Source of the DNA: an uncultured Coriobacteriaceae bacterium
GTDB taxonomy: Bacteria > Actinomycetota > Coriobacteriia > Coriobacteriales > Atopobiaceae
Length of the DNA stretch: 6,281 bases
Assembly: GCA_902766805.1 (NCBI GenBank)
Contig: CACXFF010000138.1
Location: 1 to 6,281, forward strand
Direction of reading: 5' to 3'
Each line of letters starts with the position of its first letter. Position 1 is the stretch's first letter. Shown piece by piece: positions 1 to 6,281 of the stretch. Below the pieces are notes generated by a model. That model saw only the letters and a list, made by a program, of their open reading frames with translations. It ran no database searches and was not told where the DNA came from. Made by a program: the position numbers and the translations under genes.

Positions 1-902
1 ATGTCGGCCAGGAGGTTGACCACGATGACGAAGACGGCGATGAGCATCACGGCGGCGAGCACGACGGGGTAGTCGCGGTTGCCGATGGAGGCGAGTAGGA
101 TGCTCGAGATGCCGGGGATGTTGAAGACGCGTTCCACCACGAGCGAACCAGCCAGCAGGCCGCCCAGGCTCATGCCCAGGAAGGTGAGCGCGGGCAGGAA
201 GGCGTTCTTCAGCAGGTGGCCGTAGAGCACGCCGCTCGTGTCGTTGCCGCGACTGTAGGCGGTGCGGGCGTAGTCTTTGGCCGCCTCGTCCAGGATCGAG
301 CCGCGCAGCAGCTTGGCGAGCTGGGCCGCGCGGGGCAGCGCGAGGGCGATGGCGGGGAAGACCAGGTAGCCGAGGAAGCCCGTGACGCTCGTGGTGTACG
401 ACACGTAGCCGCCCGGCGCGAAGAGGTGCAGCACGAGGCCAAACACCCAGCTGATGAGGATGCCCGAGAAGAACGACGGGATTGCCATGATGACTTGGTC
501 GCAGACGAGCAGGACGCGGTCGAGCGCCGAGCCCGCATACTTGGCGCAGAGGATGCCCGCGGGGATGCCGAGCGCGCACACGAGCGCGAACGACAGCCCC
601 GTGAGCGCGAACGTCACGGGGACTTTGGCCGCAAGCAGCGTGGTCACGGGCTGTTGGTACACGTAGGAGTTGCCAGCGTCCCCTCGGACGAACGACGCCA
701 ACCACTGCAGGTAGCGGACGAGCAGTGGTTGGTCGAGCCCCAGCTCGGCGCGCAGAGCCGCGAGGCGTTCCGGCGTGGCGCCCGTGCCCAGGATGCGCGT
801 GGCGGGGTCGCCGGAGATGAGTTGGAACGCAGCGAACAACGCCAAGCTCACCACGAGCAAGGTGGCGAGCGTCGACGCGATCTTCTTCAGCGCGAATCCC
901 AT
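1..902 (-). CDS. ABC transporter permease, DppB/OppB type (peptide/nickel family), 3' end cut off by window
   Basis: Inner-membrane channel subunit of an ABC importer for peptides or similar ligands. The ligand is presumably delivered by the lipoprotein encoded just upstream. Reading from ATG at 902 gives 300 residues with no stop, ending in LLAD at the edge. The family is usually about 310-320 residues, so only some 10-20 are missing. A first membrane segment lies at about residues 8-29, followed by the external region with the family-typical LGLDQPLLVRYLQWL stretch (54-68). Further hydrophobic segments lie at about 97-119, 130-160, 176-190, 238-256 and 280-299. The cytoplasmic EAA loop that contacts the ATPase is seen as DEAAKDYARTAYSRG (205-219), followed by H229, N233 and P237 at the expected spacing. 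The start lies 21 nt after the stop of the binding-protein gene, with only a weak GGCAGG-like ribosome site about 10 nt upstream, so the two are probably co-transcribed. The substrate cannot be read from the sequence. Confidence 0.93.
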   Translation of the reverse strand, partial: MGFALKKIASTLATLLVVSLALFAAFQLISGDPATRILGTGATPERLAALRAELGLDQPLLVRYLQWLASFVRGDAGNSYVYQQPVTTLLAAKVPVTFALTGLSFALVCALGIPAGILCAKYAGSALDRVLLVCDQVIMAIPSFFSGILISWVFGLVLHLFAPGGYVSYTTSVTGFLGYLVFPAIALALPRAAQLAKLLRGSILDEAAKDYARTAYSRGNDTSGVLYGHLLKNAFLPALTFLGMSLGGLLAGSLVVERVFNIPGISSILLASIGNRDYPVVLAAVMLIAVFVIVVNLLAD

Positions 903-923
903 GGCGTCACGGCCTGCCAGTGC

Positions 924-2453
924 CTACTCGGCCGCGCGGATGGGCGCGATGTCCTGCGCGTAGAGCGGGTAGAACTCGTAGCCGGTGAACTGTTTGGCCA
1001 ACACGACGAAGCTCGGCAGGTCCTGGATGTAGACGCTTGCGCACTCGTCGGCGAGGATGCGCTCGCACTGTTTGTACAGGTCGGTCTTTTCGTCGTCGTC
1101 GACCGATGCGCGGGCGCGGGCGTAGGTCTCGTCATAGGTGGCGCTCGAGAAGCTCACGAAGTTCTTGCTCGAGTCGCTGGCGTAGCGCGCGAGCAGCGCC
1201 GGGGCGTTGAGCGCGCTGGCGTCGAGGCCCACGACGGTCCCCTCGAAGTTCCGGCCGCTATAGACGTCGTTCAGCCAACTCGACCACTCGATCTGCTGGA
1301 TCTGGGCGGTGACGCCGATGGCGGCGAGCTGTTCCTTCAGGACCTCGGCGGTCTCCACGTGCTGCGGGTGCGCGCTGGATACCTGGATGGTGAAGCTGAA
1401 GCCGTTCGGGTAGCCCGCCTCAGCCAGCAGCGCGCGTGCTTGGGCCACGTCCTGCTGGTAGATGTCGACGAGCTCGGGCACGTAGTACTTGGCGAACGCG
1501 GGGTACATGGCCGAGCCGATGGGCGTACCCTTGCCGCCGGACACGTAGTCCATGATCTGCTGGCGGTTGATGGCGTAGGCGAGGGCTTGGCGCACGCGCA
1601 GGTCGTTGAAGGGCGCCACCGCGTTGTTGAGGTAGAGCGCCTGCACGAGGTTCATGCCGCCCGTGTAGATGGTGAAGGCGTCCTTGGACAGTTGGGAGAG
1701 CTGCGTCTCGGGCATGCGGTAGAACAGGTCGAGCGAACCGCCTGCGAGCTCCATGGCGATGCCGTCCGTGTTGGTGATCACCTTGAAGGTAACGGTGGGG
1801 ATGTGCGCGGCGTGTTCGGCATCCCAGTAGTCGTCGAACTTCTCGAGCACGACGTTCTCGAGCGCAGAACGCGAACGGTAGCGGTAGGGGCCGCAGCCCA
1901 CGGGGTCGGCGTCGAGGTCCGCGACCGCGGCGGGCGTGATACCGATGGTGAAGTACGCGAGGAAATCGGTGTCGGGCTCCTTGAGCGTCACGTCCACGTG
2001 TGTGGCGTCCACCACGTCCACGTGGTCGACCGCGGCGAAGGCCGCCACCAGCGAACCTCCCGTGGTGGCGTCACGGTAACGCTCGATGGAGTGCTTGACG
2101 TCGTCGGCCGTGACGGTGCTGCCGTTGTGGAACTTCACGCCCTCGCGCAGGGTGAACGAGTACACCTTGCCGTCTGCCGAGACCGTGTGCTCTGTGGCGA
2201 GCGCGTGCTGGAGGTTGCCGTCGACGTCGGGCTTGACCAGGCCTTCGTACACGTTGAAGAGCAGTTCGCGCGTGGCGGCGGACTCCGCCTTGGCAGGGTC
2301 CATCGAGTCGATGTCCTGCGTCATGCCGCAGGTGAGGGTTTCCGTGCCGGCGGCGGTGGCGCTGCCGTTCTGCGGGGAAGAGCCGCAGGCGGACAGGCCC
2401 GCCAGCGAGAGGGCGGATAGCGTGAGGAAGGACCTACGAGTGAGCTTGTTCAT
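924..2453 (-). CDS. ABC transporter substrate-binding lipoprotein, solute-binding family 5 (peptide/nickel type)
   Basis: Captures the ligand (probably oligo- or dipeptide, possibly another family 5 ligand such as nickel) outside the membrane and hands it to the permease encoded downstream. The protein has 509 residues, normal for the family. The leader carries a twin-arginine motif T-R-R-S-F-L (5-10), a hydrophobic stretch and a lipobox L-S-A-C with the lipidated Cys at 23. It is therefore predicted to be a lipoprotein, plausibly exported folded through the Tat pathway. Family 5 landmarks are LREGVKFHNG (102-111), the following TADDV, GCGPYRY (186-192), DDYW (207-210) and the conserved block with N-D-L-R-V-R-Q-A-L-A-Y-A-I-N-R (283-297). 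The ATG at 2453 is chosen because it puts the leader at the N-terminus. The open frame runs 47 codons further upstream, but that part has no signal character. A weak GAGAGA ribosome site lies about 8 nt upstream. The stop is TAG. The exact ligand is unknown. Confidence 0.95.
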   Translation of the reverse strand: MNKLTRRSFLTLSALSLAGLSACGSSPQNGSATAAGTETLTCGMTQDIDSMDPAKAESAATRELLFNVYEGLVKPDVDGNLQHALATEHTVSADGKVYSFTLREGVKFHNGSTVTADDVKHSIERYRDATTGGSLVAAFAAVDHVDVVDATHVDVTLKEPDTDFLAYFTIGITPAAVADLDADPVGCGPYRYRSRSALENVVLEKFDDYWDAEHAAHIPTVTFKVITNTDGIAMELAGGSLDLFYRMPETQLSQLSKDAFTIYTGGMNLVQALYLNNAVAPFNDLRVRQALAYAINRQQIMDYVSGGKGTPIGSAMYPAFAKYYVPELVDIYQQDVAQARALLAEAGYPNGFSFTIQVSSAHPQHVETAEVLKEQLAAIGVTAQIQQIEWSSWLNDVYSGRNFEGTVVGLDASALNAPALLARYASDSSKNFVSFSSATYDETYARARASVDDDEKTDLYKQCERILADECASVYIQDLPSFVVLAKQFTGYEFYPLYAQDIAPIRAAE

Positions 2454-2472
2454 GGCACCAGTCTCTCTGTCG

Positions 2473-2491
2473 TGCGGCCGACCTGCGGCCG
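2473..2491 (-). repeat. Short GC-only hairpin / 8-bp direct repeat in the leader of the binding-protein gene
   Basis: TGCGGCCG occurs twice with an 11-bp period. Because CGGCCG is its own complement, the leftward transcript can fold CGGCCG-CAGGT-CGGCCG into a 6-bp stem with a 5-nt loop, ending about 21 nt before the start codon. It could be an operator spaced by one helical turn, an mRNA leader hairpin, or chance in GC-rich DNA. There is no T-tract, so it is not an intrinsic terminator. Confidence 0.35.
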
Positions 2492-2691
2492 GATTTGCCA
2501 GTAGTAAGGATACTTGTCTGGTGCGCATACGGCCAGCCAGAATGGTTTCGAGGGCGCGCTGGGTTTCGGAGATGCGTATGGGAGATTGGTGCAAGCGTGT
2601 GACGCGCGGCTTTTTGCGCCCCGAAACCGCATTGCACGTGCCGTTTGCCTGCGGGCAGCACTACACTGAGTGAGTTGCGACACGTGATGAT

Positions 2692-2696
2692 GGAGG
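2692..2696 (+). promoter_or_regulatory. Ribosome binding site that decides the pyruvate kinase start
   Basis: GGAGG sits 5 nt before ATG 2702 and is the clearest Shine-Dalgarno match in the window. The in-frame starts at 2684 (GTG), 2687 (ATG) and 2690 (ATG) lie upstream of or overlap it and have no such site of their own. ATG 2711 is 14 nt away. This favours 2702. Confidence 0.75.
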
Positions 2697-2701
2697 ACCC
2701 C

Positions 2702-4192
2702 ATGAATGACATGTTTGCCACAGAGGCCAAACTCCCTCTGATTGACGACAAGCGCACCAAAATCGTGTGCACTCTCGGCCCCGCGACGGAAGACGATGAC
2801 GTCCTGCGCGCCATGATGCTGGCCGGCATGAACGTCGCGCGCCTCAACTTCAGCCACGGCGACCACGCCTACCACCGCGCCAACATCGAGCGCGTGCGCC
2901 GCATAGCCGCCGAGCTGAACAAAAACATCGCCATCATGACCGACACCAAGGGCCCGGAGATTCGCACTCGTGCGAACGAGGGTGGCGAGCCCGTGAAGCT
3001 CAGCATGGGCGAGACGGTGTACGTCACCACGGCCAACGTGCTCAGCCGGCCGGGTCTCATCGCGCTCGACTATGAGCCGCTGCCTTACGAGGTGTCTGCC
3101 GACGACGTGATCTTCATCGACGATGGCCTCATCGGCCTCAAGGTCCTCGACGTGGAGGGCGACCGCATCCGCTGCGTGGTGACCGACGGCGGCAAGGTGC
3201 TCGAGCACAAGGGCGTCAACGTCCCCACGGTGCGCGTGAGCCTGCCCGCGGTCACCGAGCGCGACATCGAGGACATCCGCTTCTCGTGCGAGATGGGCGT
3301 GGACGCTATCGCGGCTTCGTTTGTGCGTGACGCGGGGGCCGTGTACGAGATCAAGGACCTGTGCAAGCAGTTCGGCGCCCCCAAGACCATGGTCATCTCC
3401 AAGATAGAGTCGGCCTTCGCGGTCGAGCACTTCGACGAGATTCTCGAAGTGTCCGACGGCATCATGGTGGCTCGCGGCGACCTGGGCGTGGAGATCCCGC
3501 CCGCCGACGTGCCCCACGTGCAGAACGAGGTCATTCGCAGGTGCAACGATCGCTGCAAGCCGGTCATCACCGCCACGCAGATGCTCGAGTCCATGACCGT
3601 GCGCCCGCGTCCCACGCGCGCCGAAGTCACTGACGTCGCCGCCGCCATCGCGCAGGGTTCGGACTGCGTGATGCTCTCGGGCGAGACGGCGGCGGGCGCC
3701 CATCCCGTGGAAGCCGTGGCGACGATGGCGGAAATCTGCCGCAAAGCTGAGAAGTACCTCGAGGAGTTCGACAAGGTCTACGACGACGGGGACTACGTTG
3801 ACGTGAGCGACACGACGGGCTCGGCGGCGGTCATCGCGGCTCGTCGCGTGGGTGCCAAAATCCTACTCTGTCCCACGATTTCGGGCCGCACGGCGCGCAT
3901 CATGGCCTCGCTGCGCCCGCGCCTTCCCATCGTGGCTGCCACGCCGCTGGAGCACACGATGCACAAGTGCTGCTTCTATTGGGGCGTGGAGGCCGTGCTC
4001 TCCCACGAGTTGGCCGAAACGCGTTCGATTATTGCCGAAGCGCTCGAGCGTGCGCAGGCGACTGGCTTCCTGGACAAGGGCGACGTGGCGGTGGTCACGG
4101 TGGGCGACAGCTTGAGCTCGCCGATGCGCCTCGACGGTCGTGTCACCTCCGACGTGCCGGCCAACGTGATGGTCATCGCCCAAGTCCACTAG
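2702..4192 (+). CDS. pyk: Pyruvate kinase
   Basis: Cytoplasmic glycolytic enzyme that transfers phosphate from phosphoenolpyruvate to ADP, giving pyruvate and ATP. It normally works as a tetramer needing Mg2+ and often K+. The protein has 496 residues, slightly longer than the common 470-480. The barrel starts with KIVCTLGPA, then R47 and NFSHG (49-53), and DTKGPEIRT (81-89). The B domain spans about 90-180, and the barrel resumes at LPAVTERD (181-188). Active-site residues by family alignment are K234 and E236 (in KIE), D260 (in ARGDLG, 257-262) and T292 (in ITATQMLES). The SGETAAG block follows. The C-terminal allosteric domain starts near 371 and contains TISGRT (392-397), matching the loop that binds sugar-phosphate effectors in many family members. 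Two things are less typical: residues after KIE read SAFAV rather than the common N-x-[E/H]-G-V, and the extreme C-terminus lacks the usual G-x-TN ending. All catalytic residues I can place are present, so it should be active. Confidence 0.98.
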   Translation: MNDMFATEAKLPLIDDKRTKIVCTLGPATEDDDVLRAMMLAGMNVARLNFSHGDHAYHRANIERVRRIAAELNKNIAIMTDTKGPEIRTRANEGGEPVKLSMGETVYVTTANVLSRPGLIALDYEPLPYEVSADDVIFIDDGLIGLKVLDVEGDRIRCVVTDGGKVLEHKGVNVPTVRVSLPAVTERDIEDIRFSCEMGVDAIAASFVRDAGAVYEIKDLCKQFGAPKTMVISKIESAFAVEHFDEILEVSDGIMVARGDLGVEIPPADVPHVQNEVIRRCNDRCKPVITATQMLESMTVRPRPTRAEVTDVAAAIAQGSDCVMLSGETAAGAHPVEAVATMAEICRKAEKYLEEFDKVYDDGDYVDVSDTTGSAAVIAARRVGAKILLCPTISGRTARIMASLRPRLPIVAATPLEHTMHKCCFYWGVEAVLSHELAETRSIIAEALERAQATGFLDKGDVAVVTVGDSLSSPMRLDGRVTSDVPANVMVIAQVH

Positions 4193-4245
4193 CCCGCGGC
4201 GCCCGGCCAGCCCGCAACGCCCGCAGCGCCCGCGGCGCCTGGCGC
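4192..4245 (+). repeat. Degenerate 9-bp tandem repeat behind the pyruvate kinase stop codon
   Basis: Starting at the last base of the TAG stop, the sequence runs in 9-base units: GCCCGCGGC, GCCCGGCCA, GCCCGCAAC, GCCCGCAGC, GCCCGCGGC and a weaker GCCTGGCGC. Units one and five are identical. Read in the pyruvate kinase frame past the stop, the tract would encode a Pro/Ala-rich linker-like string. It fills most of the 88-nt gap before the helicase gene. Its origin may be slipped-strand expansion or decayed coding sequence; no function is evident. Confidence 0.6.
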
Positions 4246-4246
4246 C
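4234..4246 (+). other. Small GC-only hairpin between pyruvate kinase and helicase genes
   Basis: GGCGC-CTG-GCGCC can form a 5-bp stem with a 3-nt loop, and GCGG/CCGC flanks could extend it after an internal loop. No run of T follows, so it does not qualify as a standard intrinsic terminator. Transcription may well continue from pyruvate kinase into the helicase gene. The hairpin overlaps the end of the tandem-repeat tract. Confidence 0.3.
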
Positions 4247-4280
4247 AACCGCCCGCTCCGCCCATACCGATTGGACCCCC

Positions 4281-6281
4281 ATGCCCACCGAAACCCTCGC
4301 GCCCGGCACCTTGGGTGCCTACGCCCCCAACTTCGCCGCAGGCGAAGCGCCGCTCGACCCCGAAGAGTCTCTGGACCGTTTCCTGCAGTGGGTCGAGTCC
4401 CGTGGCATCGAGCTGTGGCCCCACCAGGAAGAGGCGCTGCTCTCCATCGCGGCCGGCGAGCACGTGATCCTCGGCACGCCCACGGGTTCGGGCAAATCCA
4501 TGGTGGCGCTTGGCATGCTCTTCATGGCCATGGCCGGCGACTACACGGCCTACTACACCGCCCCGATCAAAGCTCTCGTCTCGGAGAAGTTCTTCGAGCT
4601 CGTGGACATCCTTGGCCGCGACAACGTGGGCATGATCACGGGCGACACCACCATCAACACGGACGCGCCGGTCATCTGCTGCACGGCCGAGATCTTGGCC
4701 AACCAGGCCCTGCGCGAGGGCGCCGACAGCTCGGTCGCCTACGTGGCCATGGACGAGTTCCACTACTTCGCCGACCCCGACCGCGGTTGGGCTTGGCAGG
4801 TGCCGCTGCTCACGCTTCCCCGCGCGCAGTTCGTGCTCATGAGCGCCACTTTGGGTGACACCACCCAGATCGCCGAGCTGCTCGAGCGTCAGACCGAGCG
4901 CGGCGTGGCCCAAGTGCTCGACGCCCCGCGCCCCGTGCCGCTCACGTACCGATTCGTCGACACCGCGTTGGAAGGCACGGTGGAGATCGCCCTGCGCGAC
5001 GGGAACGCCCCGCTCTACCTGGTGCATTTCGCGCAGGACGCCGCGCTCAAGAGCGCCCAGGGCCTCGCCAGCTTCGGCGTGTCCAGCCGCGAGCAGCGCG
5101 ACCAGATCAAAGACGCCATCAAAGGCACCAAATTCACGACCGACTTCGGCCGCACCCTGCAGCGCCTCCTGCTCGCGGGCGTGGGCGTGCACCACGCGGG
5201 CATGCTCCCGCGCTACCGCCTGTTGGTGGAGAAGCTCGCGCAACAGGGCCTGCTGCCGGTCATCTGCGGCACGGACACCTTGGGCGTCGGCATCAACGTG
5301 CCCATCCACACCGTGGTCCTCACGGCGCTCACCAAATTCGACGGCCGCCGCGTGCGCCGGCTCAACGCGCGCGAGTTCCACCAGGTGGCGGGCCGCGCCG
5401 GACGTGCGGGCTTCGACACAGAGGGCCTGGTGCTCGCCGAGGCCACCGAGTACGACATCGAGCGCGCCCGCGCCCTGACCAAGGCCGGCGGCGATCCCAA
5501 AAAGGCTCGCAAGATCAAGACCCGCAAGCCGCCCGAGGGCTTCGTCTCGTGGAACGAACAGACCTTCCAGCGCCTCGTCGAGGCCCAACCCGAGGCCCTC
5601 AAGCCGCGCATGAAGGTCACTCACTCCATGGTGCTCGCCGAGGTCTCCCAAGGCGGCGACGCCCACGAGCGCGTGCACCAGCTGGTGGACGCCTCTCTGC
5701 AGACCGACGCCGAGAAGCTCGAGCTGCACCAGCGTGCCGACGAGGTCTTGGCCACGCTCATGGACGCGGGCGTGGTCACCCGCAGCGAAGGACCGGACGG
5801 CACGGTGGACTTCGCCACCACGATGGACCTGCCGGAGAACTTCTCGCTGGACCAGCCCCTGTCGCCCTTCCTGCTCGCGGCGTTGGAGCTGCTCGACCCC
5901 GAGTCGCCCGACTACGCGATGGACCTCATCTCGCTCGCCGAAGCCACGCTCGAGAACCCGCGCCAGATCCTCGTCGCGCAGGAAAAGGCCGCGCGCGGCG
6001 AGGCGGTCGCCCGCATGAAGGCCGAGGGCATGGACTACGACGAGCGCATGGATCGGCTTGAGGAGGTCACCTACCCGCAGCCTTTGGCCGAGCTCATCGA
6101 GCCAGCCTTCGTCGCCTATTGCGAAGAGGTCCCTTGGGCGCGCGACTACGAGCCGTCGCCCAAATCGATCCTGCGCGACATGCTCGAGCGCGGCTGCGAC
6201 TTCAAGAGCTACATCGCCCAATACAAGATTGCGCGCTGCGAAGGCCTGCTGCTGCGCTACCTGTCCGAAGCCTACCGCGTG
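4281..6281 (+). CDS. DEAD/DEAH-box (Ski2-like) helicase with DUF3516-type C-terminal region, 3' end cut off by window
   Basis: Predicted ATP-driven RNA helicase of superfamily 2. The visible 667 residues are open to the edge; I recall full-length relatives of about 830-850, so roughly 170 residues should lie outside. The N-terminal lobe has PHQEEAL before motif I GTPTGSGKS (65-73), TAPIKALVSEKF (motif Ia region), CTAEILANQ (motif Ib region), motif II DEFH (158-161) and motif III SAT (188-190). The C-terminal lobe has HHAGMLPRYR (304-313), motif V GTDTLGVGINVP (330-341) and motif VI Q-V-A-G-R-A-G-R (368-375). A basic stretch follows (403-420, GGDPKKARKIKTRKPPEG), then an alpha-helical region including LDPESPDYAMDL (538-549) and a terminal part ending LLLRYLSEAYRV, which matches my memory of the DUF3516 region. 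ATG 4281 is the first plausible start; the ribosome site is weak (TTGGA 5 nt upstream). The gene lies 88 nt after pyruvate kinase and could be co-transcribed. Its cellular substrate is not known to me. Confidence 0.93.
   Translation, partial: MPTETLAPGTLGAYAPNFAAGEAPLDPEESLDRFLQWVESRGIELWPHQEEALLSIAAGEHVILGTPTGSGKSMVALGMLFMAMAGDYTAYYTAPIKALVSEKFFELVDILGRDNVGMITGDTTINTDAPVICCTAEILANQALREGADSSVAYVAMDEFHYFADPDRGWAWQVPLLTLPRAQFVLMSATLGDTTQIAELLERQTERGVAQVLDAPRPVPLTYRFVDTALEGTVEIALRDGNAPLYLVHFAQDAALKSAQGLASFGVSSREQRDQIKDAIKGTKFTTDFGRTLQRLLLAGVGVHHAGMLPRYRLLVEKLAQQGLLPVICGTDTLGVGINVPIHTVVLTALTKFDGRRVRRLNAREFHQVAGRAGRAGFDTEGLVLAEATEYDIERARALTKAGGDPKKARKIKTRKPPEGFVSWNEQTFQRLVEAQPEALKPRMKVTHSMVLAEVSQGGDAHERVHQLVDASLQTDAEKLELHQRADEVLATLMDAGVVTRSEGPDGTVDFATTMDLPENFSLDQPLSPFLLAALELLDPESPDYAMDLISLAEATLENPRQILVAQEKAARGEAVARMKAEGMDYDERMDRLEEVTYPQPLAELIEPAFVAYCEEVPWARDYEPSPKSILRDMLERGCDFKSYIAQYKIARCEGLLLRYLSEAYRV

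Larger units (their letters stand above)
2454..2701. promoter_or_regulatory. Divergent intergenic region between transporter operon and pyruvate kinase
   Basis: About 250 bp between two divergently read genes, so both promoters should lie here. No strong sigma-70-like box pair is visible in either direction. The best rightward candidate is TACACT at 2662-2667 as a -10 box (4 of 6 consensus bases), without a good -35 at 16-18 bp. For the leftward gene, TATCCT (minus strand, near 2508-2513) is a possible -10, also without a clear -35. The region holds repeated words: GGTTTCG at 2544-2550 and 2562-2568 with its complement CGAAACC at 2622-2628; TGCGGCCG at 2473-2480 and 2484-2491; and CACGTG at 2635-2640 and 2681-2686. 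No small gene, tRNA or riboswitch was recognised. That promoters lie here is inferred from gene orientation; their positions are guesses. Confidence 0.6.

Noticed and set aside
216..2420. 734-codon open frame on the plus strand opposite the permease and binding-protein genes
   Set aside because: It lies antisense to two clearly recognisable genes. Its translation is low-complexity (rich in Arg, Glu, Val, Gly, His) with no family signature, as expected for a shadow frame in high-GC DNA.
2526..2580. CATACG ... CGTATG inverted repeat in the intergenic region
   Set aside because: The arms are only 6 bp with a 43-nt gap. This is expected by chance and has no supporting context.
2454..2594. 47-codon N-terminal extension of the binding protein
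   Set aside because: The extension would bury the twin-arginine/lipobox leader inside the protein. The start at 2453 puts the leader where it must be.
2601..2620. T-run (2611-2615) after GC-rich bases as a terminator
   Set aside because: No stable hairpin precedes the T-run, only short GCGC/GCGC arms around it, and it sits between divergent genes where no terminator is needed.
2684..2692. GTG/ATG/ATG cluster as alternative pyruvate kinase starts
   Set aside because: These codons are in frame but lack an upstream ribosome site. The GGAGG overlaps or follows them and points to ATG 2702.
2450..3703. 417-codon minus-strand open frame spanning the intergenic region and opposite pyruvate kinase
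   Set aside because: It is antisense to conserved pyruvate kinase blocks and has no recognisable domain or leader. It is a shadow of the real gene.
4173..6221. 682-codon open frame on the minus strand opposite the helicase
   Set aside because: Same kind of high-GC shadow. The plus strand carries all helicase motifs in order, while this frame shows only repetitive Val/Gly/His/Arg/Leu-rich sequence.

Overview
The window is ordinary chromosomal sequence from a high-GC bacterium, roughly two-thirds G+C by eye with strong G/C preference at third codon positions. The best guess is an actinomycete-type lineage (Actinomycetota). Three things point there: a substrate-binding lipoprotein with a combined twin-arginine and lipobox leader, a Ski2-like helicase of the type that carries a DUF3516 C-terminal region (a family I associate mainly with Actinomycetota), and the base composition. 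The gut or anaerobic class Coriobacteriia (Eggerthella relatives) would fit the lipoprotein style well, but the sequence alone does not prove it.

Layout: positions 1-2453 are read leftward. They hold the first two genes of a peptide/nickel-type ABC importer operon: a family 5 solute-binding lipoprotein (924-2453), then, 21 nt downstream, an inner-membrane permease of the DppB/OppB type that runs off the left edge (1-902). The second permease and the ATPases of such systems would be expected beyond the left edge. Positions 2454-2701 are a divergent intergenic region of about 250 bp. It must hold the start signals for both directions and contains several short repeated or palindromic words. Positions 2702-4192 encode a complete pyruvate kinase read rightward. 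After an 88-nt very GC-rich gap containing a degenerate 9-bp tandem repeat, positions 4281-6281 encode the first 667 residues of a superfamily 2 helicase that runs off the right edge.

The importer brings peptides (or a similar ligand) into the cell, pyruvate kinase performs the last ATP-yielding step of glycolysis, and the helicase is predicted to act on RNA. The two rightward genes may share a transcript, but no functional link is shown. I found no CRISPR array, tRNA, rRNA, mobile element, prophage gene or toxin-antitoxin pair, and no convincing new biological system. The best leads are modest: the little-studied helicase family and its position next to a glycolytic gene, the repeat tract behind the pyruvate kinase stop codon, and repeated words in the divergent promoter region.
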